From NCBI GenBank assembly GCA_965153455.1, contig OZ234498.1:8618001-8682000 (forward strand): 64,000 nt of DNA. Reading direction: 5' to 3'. The DNA comes from Sphagnum compactum. Lineage: Eukaryota; Bryophyta; Sphagnopsida; Sphagnales. Under the pieces are notes generated by a model. The model worked only from the letters and a program-made list of their open reading frames with translations, did not search any database and was not told where the DNA came from. A program made the translations under genes and the position numbers. This document shows positions 11,961-24,275 of the stretch, in pieces; the first letter of the stretch is position 1, and every line of letters starts with the position of its first letter.

Positions 11961-13265
11961 TGATAACTTTAAGCCTCATCTAAAAACTAAATAGTTTCAT
12001 ACCAAAAAAACCTTAAACCTAATATTGATAAATTTTTTTGGCATAAACCATAAATTATGTAGACATTACAACCTAATGGATGCATAGGTTTAAATGTGAA
12101 AAATTAAGCAAACCTATACAATGAACCTTAAAATGTTGAGCTGCAACCTTTGTATGCAACAAAAAATCTCTACATTGACCCTAAATTAAATAAACACAAA
12201 AAGAATTGGTTGCATAACTTTAATCGTGGAATTTAACAATGTTTTTAGAACTAAATGTTAAACCTAATTTTGGAATTATTTTTGCATAACCCTAAATTGT
12301 GTGTAAACCTCCATAGATTTCACATACCAACTTTCAAATTTAAAAAAAAACACATTAAAACTTTGCATTTAAATGGGAAGGTGATATTTGAAACCTTAAA
12401 CCATTCTCATCACAATGGAAGTGATCAGGTTGCAAGTATTTTAATTTCCTACAACATGCACATGTGAGCCCAAGTTGAATCAAACCCATTAAATTGTTGA
12501 TCTTAGGTTCAATAAGTTTGTTATTATTCAATGAAACTTTCACTTACTTAGTTTTTTCAATAATTTACACCCATATCACGTTGATATCGATAGTATGGAT
12601 AATATTGCTAAGATTTTGAATATCCAAACATCATCTTCCATTGTAAATGTAACCTTATTGGGAGCTCTACATATACAAATTGTAGGGTAAGCTAGTTGAT
12701 GTATGTACACTCAAGCCATTTTTGTTGTTTGAATCCCAAAAGCATCCAATGCATTTGGTGTACAAAAAGAAATTGTAGCTAGCTTCCTAGTGCATCTAAT
12801 GCACAAAAAATCACAAGAAATGGATAAAAAATGGAAAAGATATGTTGCCCCAAAGTAGGGGGGGTCCATATCTCTAAAAAAAAAAATTTGGGACACTTCA
12901 CCCCCTTTAACCAAACATAAAGATCATGTTGGATAGACTCTACCTATCCCATGTGTTGGATGAATGGAAGAGTAGATGATAAAAAAACTAGATATTAACG
13001 TTCAATTCTAAACATGTGGCATAGATTTTGAGCCAAATAGGGCATAAAGATCCACGGTTGTGGGTGGTTGAGGGTCTCATTAACCCTAAACTTTCAAGCA
13101 TGCACGTGGTGGCTAAAAATATGGCTGCTCTTCCTCCTCTTGCTCTCATGAAAATTCCCATCACTTTCCTCTTTATCCTGAAAGGTGATTGCATTGCATT
13201 CCATGTTGAGCCAAGTGAACATCTCTGAGCTCCTCTAAGATCTTTCAAGCTCATCTTCCTTTTCC
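11961..13265. other. Intergenic, no supported gene
   Basis: AT-rich with several short frames. None has a recognisable domain and none joins into a longer product. Confidence 0.45.
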
Positions 13266-13269
13266 TAGT

Positions 13270-14060
13270 ATTAGTGCTCATGTGTTCTTCCTCCTCTTTT
13301 TTCAACTTGCTACTGCTGACCAAAGGTTGTTCCTCCTCCTTTGAACTTGTTACTTTTGTTCCCCAAAAACCTATGTGCTATTCCTCTTCCTTAGACCTTG
13401 GTCTCATGTGGGAGTGTTCCTCCTTCTTCAATCCTATTGCTATTGCTCCAAAAAGATTGGTCTTTTTCCTCTTCTTGGTCTTGGTGCTCCTCCTCCTTCA
13501 ATCATGTTGATGCTACTCCAAAGAGTTCCATCTTCTTCTTCTTGATTTTGGTCTCATGCAGTGGTGCTCCTCCTCCTTCGATCATGCTACTGCTCGAAAG
13601 AATTTGGTCTTCCTCTTCTTGTTGTCTTAGTGCTCATGTGATGGTGCTCCTCCTCCTTCAATCTTGTTACTACTGTTCCAAAGAACTACATCTTCTTTTT
13701 CCTAGTCTTAGTATTTTGTGGTGGTGTTTTTTTTTCAATCCTACACTACTACTCCAAAGATCTCGATCTTCCTCCTCTTCTTAGTCTTGGTGCTCATGAG
13801 GTTGTGTTTATCCTCCTTCAATCTTGTTGCTATTGTTCCAAATAACTCCATCCCCTTCTTCCTAGTCTTGATATCATATGTTTGTGTTCCTCTTCATTCA
13901 ATATTGTTACTATTCGAAAGAGCTTAACCTTCCTCCTCTTCTTGGTCTTGGTGCTCATGTGGTCTTGCTCCTTCCTTTGATCTTGTTGATTTTCCCATAG
14001 CTCGGTCCTCCTCCTTTGATCCTACTATTGCTACTCCTCATAGCTTGATCCTCCTCCCTC
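13270..14060. repeat. Pyrimidine-rich degenerate minisatellite, unit about 85-100 bp
   Basis: Roughly eight copies of a unit of the form CTCCTCCTCCTTCAATC + TTGTTACTATTGTTCCAAAG + TCCATCTTCTTC + CTTGGTCTTGGTGCTCATG. The copies are strongly diverged. Plus-strand frames through it are Ser/Leu/Phe-rich and look like by-products of the repeat, not genes. Confidence 0.8.
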
Positions 14061-14379
14061 CTTTTTCTCCCCCTCCCTCCATATAAATTGGGTTGTTAAA
14101 GGGATGGATGTAACCTTGTTGCAATGTGCCCATGTGTTCAATTCCTGTCCATAACATGTTTCCTTGATTCTTTTGTTGCTTGTTGAGATGAATATAAAGT
14201 TGTTGTTTGGGTGAGGTCTACAACTATGTACGACTTGAATGGGTTTACAAGCAAACATGCTACTATTCTATGTTGAAAAAGTTCATCAATTTCATTCACC
14301 GCTGATGTAAACAAGGCTACTATAAATGGCCTCTCTATTTGCTCATCTTCTATTGCTACTACTAGCACAACCTGAACAT

Positions 14380-16070
14380 CCACTATTTTCCTAGCTCGCT
14401 TTTCCTCCTTCTCCTTTCACCTCTCTTCCCTAATTGTTCTGTTGCTACTTTGTCTAAACTTTCTTTTTCAAAATAGCCAAATAGTCAACAAATGTTACAA
14501 CATGAGATTGTGAGTAATCTATTAGATGTATTTTCCCTGCTGTTTGTCTTGCAGGTAGATGGGGCAACGAAAGGAGATTGTGGAAGTTCATCACCTCTTG
14601 AATTAAATTTGGTTGTGTTTCACGTTCTTGTTCGAGAGATGGAGTTGGATCATTTAGATTGACTACATGCTCTACATGTTCAACATTATATATTGGAGGA
14701 GGATTGTGAGGCATTTCCACATAATATTGGTGTTTGTGCTCTACTTGGTGGCATTCGATGTTTGATTCAATAGCTATGCCTACCATGTTGAATAACTTTG
14801 TAATTGCAGTTTCTTACTCTTCTTGTTGATTGGGACCAACTTCATCATCTGATGTGTAATGACTCTCACCCTCTGCTTTGTGGTTTGAATTCATTACTGT
14901 GTAAATGTTTGTTGGTCCAATCTTGGCATCCATAGCTTTAAGGTTGAAAGGCCATATCCTTGTAACCTTAAATCCTGACATGATGTTTTTATTGGTCATG
15001 GATTGATCTAAGGCTTCCACCCATCCAACAAGAATAATCTTATCAAGTTCATTTAATTTGCTTCGAGCCATGGCTTCGTCTCTTTCTTTTCTAAAAACAA
15101 TCTTGAAAGGCTTGAAGCAAGAGACATCCAACTGTTAGGATACATGTGAGGTATGATTAGGCAAGGTAACCATGTCTAACTCAAATTCTTATGCTTGTTC
15201 TATGGCTTTTAGTGTTATGTGTGATCCACGCCCATCCGTAATCAATAAATGATAGTTGGATTATGAAATGCCACCTAGAATATTTTTTTTGAAAAAGGAT
15301 AAGAACTTTTTGAACAGAAAGCTTGTCATCCATGCATTTTTTTACATCACCATACACAACCTTGCTTTGCAATATTTTATGTAATTGTCTTTCATTTTTT
15401 CTTTTTTGAAAATGTAGAACCCTAATGAAGCTAATCTTGCAACATTTACCACATAATGTACAATTAACCACTCCTGATATTTAAGGATGGTGTTGTAAAT
15501 TATGTGTGATCCCCTTTTGGCAAGAACCTTAGCACCAACTTGTTGAGCTACCTAAATATATGTTTCATCTGAATTCCATATATGATCTGGTTTGTAATTG
15601 TTTTGGTTAAATAAAGTTTATAGGTTGTTGTAGAAGGTGGTACAGGAATTGGCAGTTTGTCCCAATGCCCTAGAGTCCTCTAATCCTTCAGCAACCCCAA
15701 TTGATATATCAGGATGCCTATATTGGAACCAATGCCACTAAGACTCTCTTGGCACTCCATCCTTGAATGGAGTTGGTCTTATTTGGGTAACCTTTGCAAC
15801 CTTCATCTTGAATTGTTGTAATGTTACAGACAACCCACATTTTTGCATTCCTAAAGTCCATAACTACGGCTTGATATTATTCCTTTGTTAACACTTGAAG
15901 AGGCCCCATTTTTTTGGATCTTGTTTTCTTTATTAAGTGGTCAAATAGAGAAGTGACCAAAATGTTCCAAGCCTACTTGCCCCCCTTAATGAATGCGTCC
16001 CTTCTCAACAACCTCCATAGCTTCCTCTAATGCTTCATATGTCCATTTACCTCTCTGATTGTTGATTTGG
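14380..16070 (-). pseudogene. Pogo/Jerky-like DDE transposase, broken
   Basis: Read on the minus strand, pieces of one transposase appear in order but in shifting frames with in-frame stops. The N-terminal DNA-binding part begins near 16065 (KWTYEALEEAMEVVE). A CENP-B-type helix-turn-helix follows (GLSVTLQQFKMKVAKVTQ, then FKDGVP and W.WFQYRHP). Next comes the first catalytic Asp (HIWNSDETYI near 15570) and the second catalytic Asp (LLITDGRGSHITLKAIEQA near 15230). Then comes VTLPNHTSHV..LDVSCFKPFK leading into the open frame 15131-14814, and a tail with DYSQSHVVTFVDYL near 14500. At least two frameshifts and several stops (for example after DETYI) show it is dead. Such proteins cut and paste Tc1/mariner-superfamily elements. 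Terminal repeats were not identified. Confidence 0.85.
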
Positions 16071-17320
16071 TTTGATTCCTCTTTATAGGTCTAGTTTGAT
16101 TGACTGTTAGTGCACAGTTGGGGGGTAGATTTTCCTTGTCGTGTTTTGCATGTTCCATCAAGTTGGATCACCACTTGTGGTGCAGTATTAAATCCATGTT
16201 GATATTGCTCTTCCTAACCCAAGCCTTGAGCAAGTAGGATGTACACACTCTAGACTGAACAAAAGCATGCCTTTCTTTTCATGTACAAAAACTAAGAAAT
16301 TAGGAAGTTTGTCAAGTCGAGATAGGTATGTAAAACATAAAACTATAAATTTGCAACACTAGTGATGAGAGCATGAAAATGTCAAAAATCCTTCCACTTT
16401 AAGTTACATCAACTTTGTATGTGCAAGCTGTTGGAATGAATTGCAAAGTGTGACTCTAGTGGCCTACCTGATATGCTCCAATAAATTATAACATATACGG
16501 ATAGATTTTTGGATCCAACGATAATAAACATATTTCTTGAACTGTTGGTTATAAAGTCTATCTATGACTCTAATTGTTACATCATCTTTCGTATATGGAT
16601 TTTGGTGGTCTAATTGTCTCTCTCCTTCCTCTCCTTATTCCACCTTGACAACTTGGATTTTATCTTTTTGTTTTGAATCTATCCTTACTCTCACCAATCC
16701 CTCTCCTTGTGATACTTGCTCTATTTTTAGCAAATCAAAAATTTGCAAGCTTGTTCCCACTATCTTAAACCCCTCCCCTTGTTCTATTTCTAATATTTTT
16801 GCAGTTGGAATCAAATTTGTGTTTGGCAAATTTGCCCCCTCTCCTTATGGAACCTAATTTGTCTTTGGTTGATTTGCCCTTGCTCTCACATTTCTCTCCC
16901 CATGACCTTTTTTACTTTCTATTTCGTTTCTCAGAATGAAGGGCTCTAAGAAAGATTACAGCTCATCTTCTACCCACCTTGGTAGAGAGGATATATTTAG
17001 GTAATTGAAATGCTTGGGAAAAGAGGGGGGAAATGAGAGGTGTTGCTAGTTGCTACTAGCTATGGGTTGGTGTTTTGGAGGGAAATGCAAACTGCAAAAA
17101 GTGGATGCTCATTTTGTTAGGGTTTAAGGTGGAAGGTTCAATAACTTTCAGGCATATTTTGTGCATTGGAAGATTGGCTAGAATATTGCACATTAATGAA
17201 CTCTTGCATGCCCTCAAATGGACATAACACCTCCCATAACCAAATGCGCCCCCATCAAATTTGATTAACTGGCCTAAAAACACCCTACAACCAAATGCAT
17301 GTATTCTTGTAATTATACTA
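16071..17320. other. Intergenic, no supported gene
   Basis: Possibly still part of the transposon that carried the broken transposase, but no terminal inverted repeat could be fixed. No gene seen. Confidence 0.4.
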
Positions 17321-17323
17321 AAA

Positions 17324-17475
17324 CACCCATATCACCAAACATAAGCCAAATGTTGGTAGTTAAGGCATTCTTTTATTTGGGTTCACTTCCACCCATCACC
17401 AAACATAAGCCGACATGTTCATAGGCAAGGCATTTTTTAATTGGAGCTCATCACCACCCATCACCAAACACAAAA
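17324..17475. repeat. About 65-bp tandem repeat, 2.3 copies
   Basis: The word CACCAAACATAAGCC starts copies near 17333 and 17398, with a third partial copy near 17460. Between them are similar AGGCAAGGCATT and TTGGGTTCACTTCC-like segments. Confidence 0.8.
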
Positions 17476-18039
17476 CCCAAAAATTTTCAACACAATTTGT
17501 CCCAGACCGAATGTTTGGTCACATGTCACTTTCTGAACCATGAACAAGATCCTTGTGTTTGCCCATAGAGGGCTCCTCTGATTGATACAAGTGTTTGGTT
17601 ATAGATCATGTTCAGAGATAGGCCGGCTTACCCTAGTTTGTTCCAAGTAAGGAATTAAACTTTAGTGAGTTTTTTCATGACCTTTTTCCCCTTTATTATC
17701 AATCCATGCACAACACATTGTTGTCTTAGATTTTAGGCTTAATAGCAATATGATTCAATAGGTAAAATAATTATTTGAGTATTTTGTTAAATGCATCAAT
17801 GGAAAGAGCCCAAGGTTTGGTGAAGCCTTAACTAGTTCAACTTATAATTTGTTGGGAGGAAAATCAACTTATAGATTTGAAAAAGGCTAAAATCATTTAA
17901 TTACATTTGTTATGTCCAATTTTGAGGAGAAAATAAAAAAAAGCATGATGAATGTCCTTACATAGAAATCGATAAGCATATCGACAAATAGATAAATATG
18001 AGTCAAAAGCATATTTGCCCACAAAAGATATGTCCAAAA

Positions 18040-18165
18040 TTTAGTCTAATAGACTTGTATATGGCAACTTTTAGCCATATACAACTCTATTTAGTCTAAT
18101 AGACTTGTATATGGCAACTTTTAGCCATATACAACTCTATTTAGTCTAATAGAGTTGTATATCTC
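18040..18165. repeat. Exact 50-bp tandem repeat containing a hairpin
   Basis: Two identical 50-bp copies (18040-18089 and 18090-18139) and a third partial copy. Each full copy contains the perfect inverted repeat TTGTATATGGC / GCCATATACAA separated by 8 bases. Confidence 0.95.
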
Positions 18166-18199
18166 GAATCCAATCATATCCAAAGTATCAATCACAAGA

Positions 18200-18840
18200 A
18201 ACTTCATCAATATTACATTTTCAGCATATCAATTCATGAGGACATAAAGCATATTCTCAAGTATTTATTGTAAAGCATTCATTTATTGTTAATTATTATT
18301 ATTTGTTGAAATTTAATTCAATGTGAAAAAAGGTTCTAGTTGATTTGTTGTGTTTAGGGAGTTTGGACATGAGGACATCTTTTTCCATTAGGTTGGTGCT
18401 ATGATCAAAGATTCTACCCCCAATATCAACTCTCTATTATATGTTTTTCTAACTAGCTATGGCTCATAGTAGCTTCAAGGCTCTATTGGTAAATCACAAC
18501 AATTCCTTGGTAGGTAGTTTCCAAGTAGTGACTAACATGTAGATGTATTTTTGGGAATTCCCTACCATCAAGGTAATAGAACATGGGTCCCTAAAGAAAT
18601 GCAATAAAAACATTAAATAAATGTCCTGCACTTCAACAATCTCCACCTGACTATAATAAAATTGATATCTTAAGTGTAGTTGGAGGGTGCCTTTAATGGA
18701 TGGAGTTGACCTTTAGAGGGTGTCCTGTATGGGGAGGCACTGCCTTATATGTGTGGAAGGCGCCTCTAACTTACATCATAGCTACAGGGCCTGCCTCCGC
18801 GTTTTACACAAGTTAATGCCTTGACATCAGTGCCTTACAC
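18200..18840. other. Intergenic, nothing recognised
   Basis: No ORF, structured RNA or clear repeat was seen here. Confidence 0.4.
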
Positions 18841-18843
18841 AAT

Positions 18844-18995
18844 GTAAAGTCCTAAAGGCATCTGGAACAGAAGGCGCAGCAGCATAAGCCTGGTGTAAGG
18901 TCCTAAGGACATCGGGAACTGAAGGCGTATCAGCATAATAAGCCTGGTGTGTAAGGTCCTAAGGGCATCAGGAACTCAAGGCGCAGCAGCATAAG
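18844..18995. repeat. 51-57 bp tandem repeat, three copies
   Basis: Three copies of a GC-richer unit of the form GTAAGGTCCTAAGG + CATCGGGAACTGAAGG + CGCAGCAGCATAAGCCTGGT. They begin at about 18844, 18895 and 18951. The array lies about 0.8 kb upstream of the aspartic protease start codon. Confidence 0.9.
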
Positions 18996-19192
18996 GACAG
19001 GTACGAGGTATATAGGTAAGAGTAAGACCGTCAGAGGTTAAGGATCGGGCGCTACAGAGTTAAGGGGTGGCTCTATAAAGGTAAAAGATCCAGACCTACA
19101 ACTGTAAGGTCCGGCCCTACAACGCTCACTGAGTCTCATCAAAGGACATTGTTCCTCGGTAGCAAATGTCTTGGACAAGAACAGGGACGAGT

Positions 19193-19214
19193 GAGAGAGA
19201 GAGAGAGAGAGAGA
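19193..19214. repeat. (GA)n microsatellite upstream of aspartic protease
   Basis: About 11 GA units in the probable promoter or 5' UTR of the aspartic protease gene. Confidence 0.9.
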
Positions 19215-19800
19215 CTGCGTTGCGCACGTCTTCTTCCTCCGCAAACCACTCCTACACTAGCGCTTGGAGTTGCGAGCAACGGAAGAGGACGGGGTTGGCG
19301 ATGAAAGGAAACAAGACGGCGGCGAACAAGCGCTCTGAAAGATCCTCGGAGTGCGAACTTCGTGGTCAGCACTTGTGTGTGCTTGCTTTGGTTTTTCGAA
19401 GATCAGTTTGGTGGCCACGCGGTAAGTAAGACGCTTCGCTCGATCCTCCTCCTCCTCTTCCTTCTTCTTCTTCTGCTGCTGCATATTCTCCGTTTTTGCT
19501 CTCTGTTTTTCTCAAAATGCTTTGCATCTTTTGTATTTCTTTCCCAGATTGGAGATCTGTTTACTGGAATCACCATATGCAAATTTGAAGGCACAACCTG
19601 TCGGGTATCGTGAGCGTCTTGAAGTCTAGCAAGCGACAGTTGAGCGCTTTCGTCCGTTTCGGAAAAAGAGAGCCTGTCATTATCGTTCTATAACGCACAT
19701 TATTGTTGTGTTTCGCCCTCTCAAAATGCTTGTCGTTTCCTTGAAAGCTTCTCGTTCCTAAGACCATAGCCTCCTAAGGAGGCTCCAATTTTCTGGAAGG

Positions 19801-20083
19801 ATGAATAGCTCGCAGTTACAGCAGCAGGAGATGCTGGCTCTGGTGATACTGCTGTTGCTAGCTGTTCACATAGCGGAGGCGCGTAATGCCGTGCTACATT
19901 TGAAGCATGGGTTTGCGCACTTGGAAGGCTCGAGTGTGAAGCAAGGAGGCAGAGGGATGAGCCGAGAGCATTTCCAGAGGCTTATTGATCATGATCGAGC
20001 GCGGATGCAGCGGAGGCTTGCCGTTGTCGACTTCCCCCTCAGCGGCAACGATGATCCCTTAGTCACAGGGTCTGTCTTCCCTG

Positions 20084-20128
<45 letters not shown>

Positions 20129-23100
20129 CCCCTCTTCCCTCGCATGCTTCTTGCTCTAATCATCTGGTTGAGCGAATTTCACATCAGAAAGGGAAGATGG
20201 AACCTATGCCAACATTGCATTTTTGGCCATGCTCAAAACAGCCCAGTGATGCTAAGAAGGCTTTGTTTTTTTGGTGTGTGTTTGTGTGTGTGTGCGCGTG
20301 CTTGCATATGTGTGCCCTTATGGAATTTTTTTTCCATATATCTGTTGTCTTCTTTCCCTTCACATGTCCCTCTCTCAGACAGAATGTTAAGATGAACTTT
20401 GATGGGGAGGTTGAGATCCAAGACAGGGTTTTGTATTCAGAAGATTAATATATGGTGTCAACATTGCAGAAAGAGAGCTGGCGAAATTTTCACAGTTGTG
20501 AATTGCTGTTGCTCTGTTTTTATCTGAGTTGGTTTTTCAAATCTGCTTGTGTGATTTCACTATTCTGTTTTAGTTCCTCTACAATTTCCTGTGAAATTAG
20601 TTGAGAAGTTTCTTTTGTTTGTTGGGGTGCAGGTTGTATTATACACAGGTGGGGCTAGGCACACCCATGCAGAGTTTTTACCTGCAGGTTGACACGGGTA
20701 GTGATCTTTTGTGGGTGAATTGTGCACCTTGCAACAACTGCCCTTCCTCTAGTGGGCTCAATGTATCCTTCGACTCCATGCCCCTCCCTCTTTGGTACCA
20801 AAACACTTACTAAGAGAAAGTTCCTGGCAGTATTGTGCACCTGTTGGGAATGTGTCCCACCAATGTAGTAGGCAAAGAAAATGCTAAAAAAATTCTTTCA
20901 AGAAGCAAGCCTCATGTTTGCCTCATGTTTGAACACTGGTTAACGAAAAAGAGAATGTTTGCAGATTCCACTTTCCATATATAATCCCACAGGATCATCT
21001 AGCAGTGAAATACTGCAGTGCAGTAATAGCTTGTGCTTGGAGGCACTACAGAAGCTGGATTGTGATTCAATGAACAGATGCAGCTACCAATCTGTGTATG
21101 GGGATGGAAGTGCTACAAGTGGCTACTTAGTTTCTGATGCTATCACCTACAATCAGCTTGATGGTAGCAGTGATTCTGCCACTATTTCTTCTGCTAATAT
21201 AGTTTTTGGGTAAGTATTTTTCATCTCAAGTTTCCTCTTTAAGCAATCAAACCCTTCTCAGATAAGGATATCCTGGTCTAGCCATCTCTTGGTATGTTCC
21301 CAGCCAATCCAGTGTGGTAAACAGGGGTGTCCTTGGAAACAGGGCTGATGAAGTCACTGGACAGTCATGGCAGCTCATCACTGCTATTCATGATGAAGGT
21401 GGCTGTTTGATACTTTGTGCCAGCCATAAGGTTCACACACTCATTGTTGTCATATTAGTTTTGGTTTTGCTGGACTGACAAAACAGGTACCTTCAATGCA
21501 CTGTTGAGAAGTTTTCTCTTAAATCTAATAGACAAATAGGGTTGTCCATGGTCCTTCTATGCACTCTCCACATGTCCTCAACTGTCTTGTAGTGTTCTTG
21601 TCTCTGTGGTTGAAAATCCTATCTTAAACTTTTGAGCAGGTGTGGATACAATCAAACTGGGGATTTGCTTCAGCCAACACGTGCAGTTGATGGCTTGATG
21701 GGTTTTGGCCAGGATGCAATATCAGTGCCATCACAGTTAGCTGCCCAAGGTCTCACTCCAAATGTATTTGCCCACTGCCTTGAAGGTGAGAATAAAGGCA
21801 GTGGTATTCTTGTCATCGGCGAGGTTATGGAACCTGATGTTCTGTACACTCCCATTGTCCCAGGCCAGTAAGTCACATTCTCCCATGTGTAACACATACA
21901 ACTAAACATCGAAGGTTGTTTTAGAGATGGGGATTTACTAGTTTGGCTGAAAAAAGTAGAAGTTCCAGGAGTTTTGTACATGGTTGACAGAGGGTTGGGG
22001 AATGCAGGCAACATTATAATGTGGAGTTACAGAACATCGCAGTCAACAATATCAATGTATCACAACCGAGTGTGTTTGCAATACCAAACTATGGGGGTGG
22101 AGGAGTAATTTTTGACTGTGGGACAACATTGGCCTACATTGTGCAGCCAGCATATGGTGATTTTGTGGATGCGGTAGGTCCCTGAATGCCTGCCTGTCAT
22201 CTTTGTTAGGCTATGTTTCTATACTGTCTTTCTTACAATATTACATCGATAATTGGTACAGGTAGTAAGGAATGCACTTGTTGAAGCTAATACGTTGCAA
22301 GGCCAGACCTGCTTTTCCTATTCTGGAAGGTACAGGTCGCTCCCTTTTGTTTCCCATTTTAGAACAGCCCAGTAATCCCTCATAGCTTTTTCATTTTTTC
22401 TTCATGCTTATGTGTAGTAGCTCCTGATCCAAATGATCCAAAGTGATCATTTAGAAGATGTGTTGTGTTTGTATTCCACAACTTATAGCCAATCCAGAAG
22501 ATTCATGCAATAGAGCTGCAGGCCTGCACTTGGAAGGAGAGGTATTGTTTTTCTGTTCATAAACAGTAAACTGGTGATCTGATATGTCTGATTTATGATG
22601 AAGGTGATGGTCTGATACTTAGTGAGCCAAATTTGATAGGTTATGACCACAAATTGACACACTATTGTGAACTTTTCTCTGAAATCACATAGATATATTG
22701 TGATATGGCTCATCCAGTCTCAGTGTATGTTCTTGGATATTGCACATCCAGTTGGGAATTGCAGATTGTGTCAATTTGCCACCTCTAGAGCTCCATACTG
22801 TATTCCAAGCTACCGTTGCATAATACCAGGCATTTTCTTTTGTGTCTACTCTGGTACCTCATTTACAATGAATATGGTTCTCTAGGCTTATTTCTAAGTT
22901 ACTTACAGAATCTTGATTTTTTGTTTTGTTCCTCAATGTTGAGACTGGGTTTAAGGGTGTGGCAGTTTGGATGGAGTGTTCCCGGGTGTGACACTCTACT
23001 TCACAGGTGGAGCTATGGAGCTGAGCCCTGACCAGTACATGATTCAACAAGAAGTTGGTGTATGTCTCTTCAGTACCATCTCTCCATCTCAAACTCTGCT

Positions 23101-24275
23101 ATCCCTTTTCAGTTCCAACCAGACATTACAAATTTTGAGAATTGAAGTTCATGGTTTAAATCCTGCACCAGAATGAAGAAGTAAGTCTTCTCCTGTGGCA
23201 GGTTCCAGCACATGAATTTGCCTAGTTGCCAAACTTTGAGACCAGAATTCTGGCTGAACTACAGCAAAAACAATCTTTGCTGTTTGTCTTAGTCTTGTTT
23301 CTTTCCAGAGCACTTTGCTGCAGATAGCTTACACTTTTGAGATACCTGTGTACATGCAGTTCTATTGTATTGGGTGGTTCGAGAGTACAACTTCACCAGG
23401 CTATCCAGCTTACTCTATTCTTGGAGGTGCATTTGCTAGTTGTTATTTTTATATAAGATACTGTGTTTCGTTCTTTTCTCTTTCTCCTCTCAGGATATCT
23501 GAGTGTTGAATTCTGATGCAATCAATGGTGCATGCCAACCAGGTTCATCCAGTATGTCTAGAACATGATTCCTGATAATATTGGTTGTTCCTAAATTGAT
23601 TATTGAATAGTTTGTTGTAGATATTCATTTTCCTTTTGTTTCCTTTGTCTATTCCTTTGCAACATTCTTGTATATGTAATTCTGTGTGTGTGTGTGTGTT
23701 GTGGATGATGCCAGATATAGTGTTAAAAGACAAGCTGGTGGTATATGATAATGAGAGGGGTCAGATTGGTTGGAAATCCTATGATTGTAAGTATTGACCT
23801 GACTTTCAATTGTGATTCTTAGATCTGTTACACACGCATATGCACTACCTGTAGCTTCCATTCTTCTCGAGCCCTCATGGTCCAACCAAATTAGAAATCA
23901 CTGTTCCCCAAGGAAATCAAACCATTGGAGAACAGAAGACTGTGGATTGCAGAAGTAAATTTCTGCAAACATGTGGGACATCCATCTAATATAGGAAATA
24001 GGAATGATGTATGAACTTTAGAGAATTTTAGTGAGGAAATGAGCTCTATCTGAAGTGTGGATGAAATTGCAGGTACACAAGGCATCTCAGTTTCAAGTGA
24101 AGGGGAAGGAAACAGTTCCCTCCTCACTGTCAATCCCTACCAGACTTCTGCACCTGGTGTCCATTCAGCCAGCTCTAGACCTTTGAGTATTTCATTATTT
24201 TTGTCCATTTTGGCCTGTGCATTCAGCAATATGCTACATTTCATTGTCTGCAGGTTGGATTATCCGCCCTATTGA
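19801..24275 (+). CDS. A1-family aspartic protease, GPI-anchored A36/A39-like
   Basis: Ten exons join in frame to 513 residues: 19801-20069, 20633-20762, 20965-21209, 21640-21867, 22008-22173, 22262-22329, 22966-23059, 23360-23426, 23715-23786 and 24073-24275. Residues 1-27 form a signal peptide. A prosegment follows, then VTGLYYTQVGLGTP and the first catalytic motif DTGS (Asp110). The second catalytic site reads FDCGTTLAY (Asp327, Cys328), where the family normally has DSG or DTG. The C-terminal lobe includes FPGVTLYFTGGA, CIGWF and ILGDIVLKDKLVVYD. A Ser-rich linker and a hydrophobic C-terminus (PLSISLFLSILACAF) suggest GPI anchoring or membrane retention, as in Arabidopsis A36/A39. Predicted role: proteolysis at the cell surface or in the secretory pathway. 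Exon 7 uses the canonical donor GTATGT at 23060. The least certain junctions are exon 7/8 and the last exon. Confidence 0.85.
20089..20129. repeat. (CT)n(CA)n microsatellite in aspartic protease intron 1
   Basis: About 16 CT units followed by 4-5 CA units, 20 bp inside intron 1. A GT-rich stretch occurs further on in the same intron near 20273-20310. Confidence 0.95.

Noticed and set aside
13274-13927. Ser/Leu-rich frames of 69-128 residues
   Set aside because: They are translations of a degenerate minisatellite.
18040-18165. CRISPR-like direct repeats
   Set aside because: The copies are directly adjacent with no spacers, and the DNA is a plant nuclear genome.
20070-20448. Aspartic protease exon 1 frame reading on through the CT repeat
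   Set aside because: The donor at 20070 and acceptor at 20632 restore the conserved VTGLYYTQVG frame; the read-through is intron.
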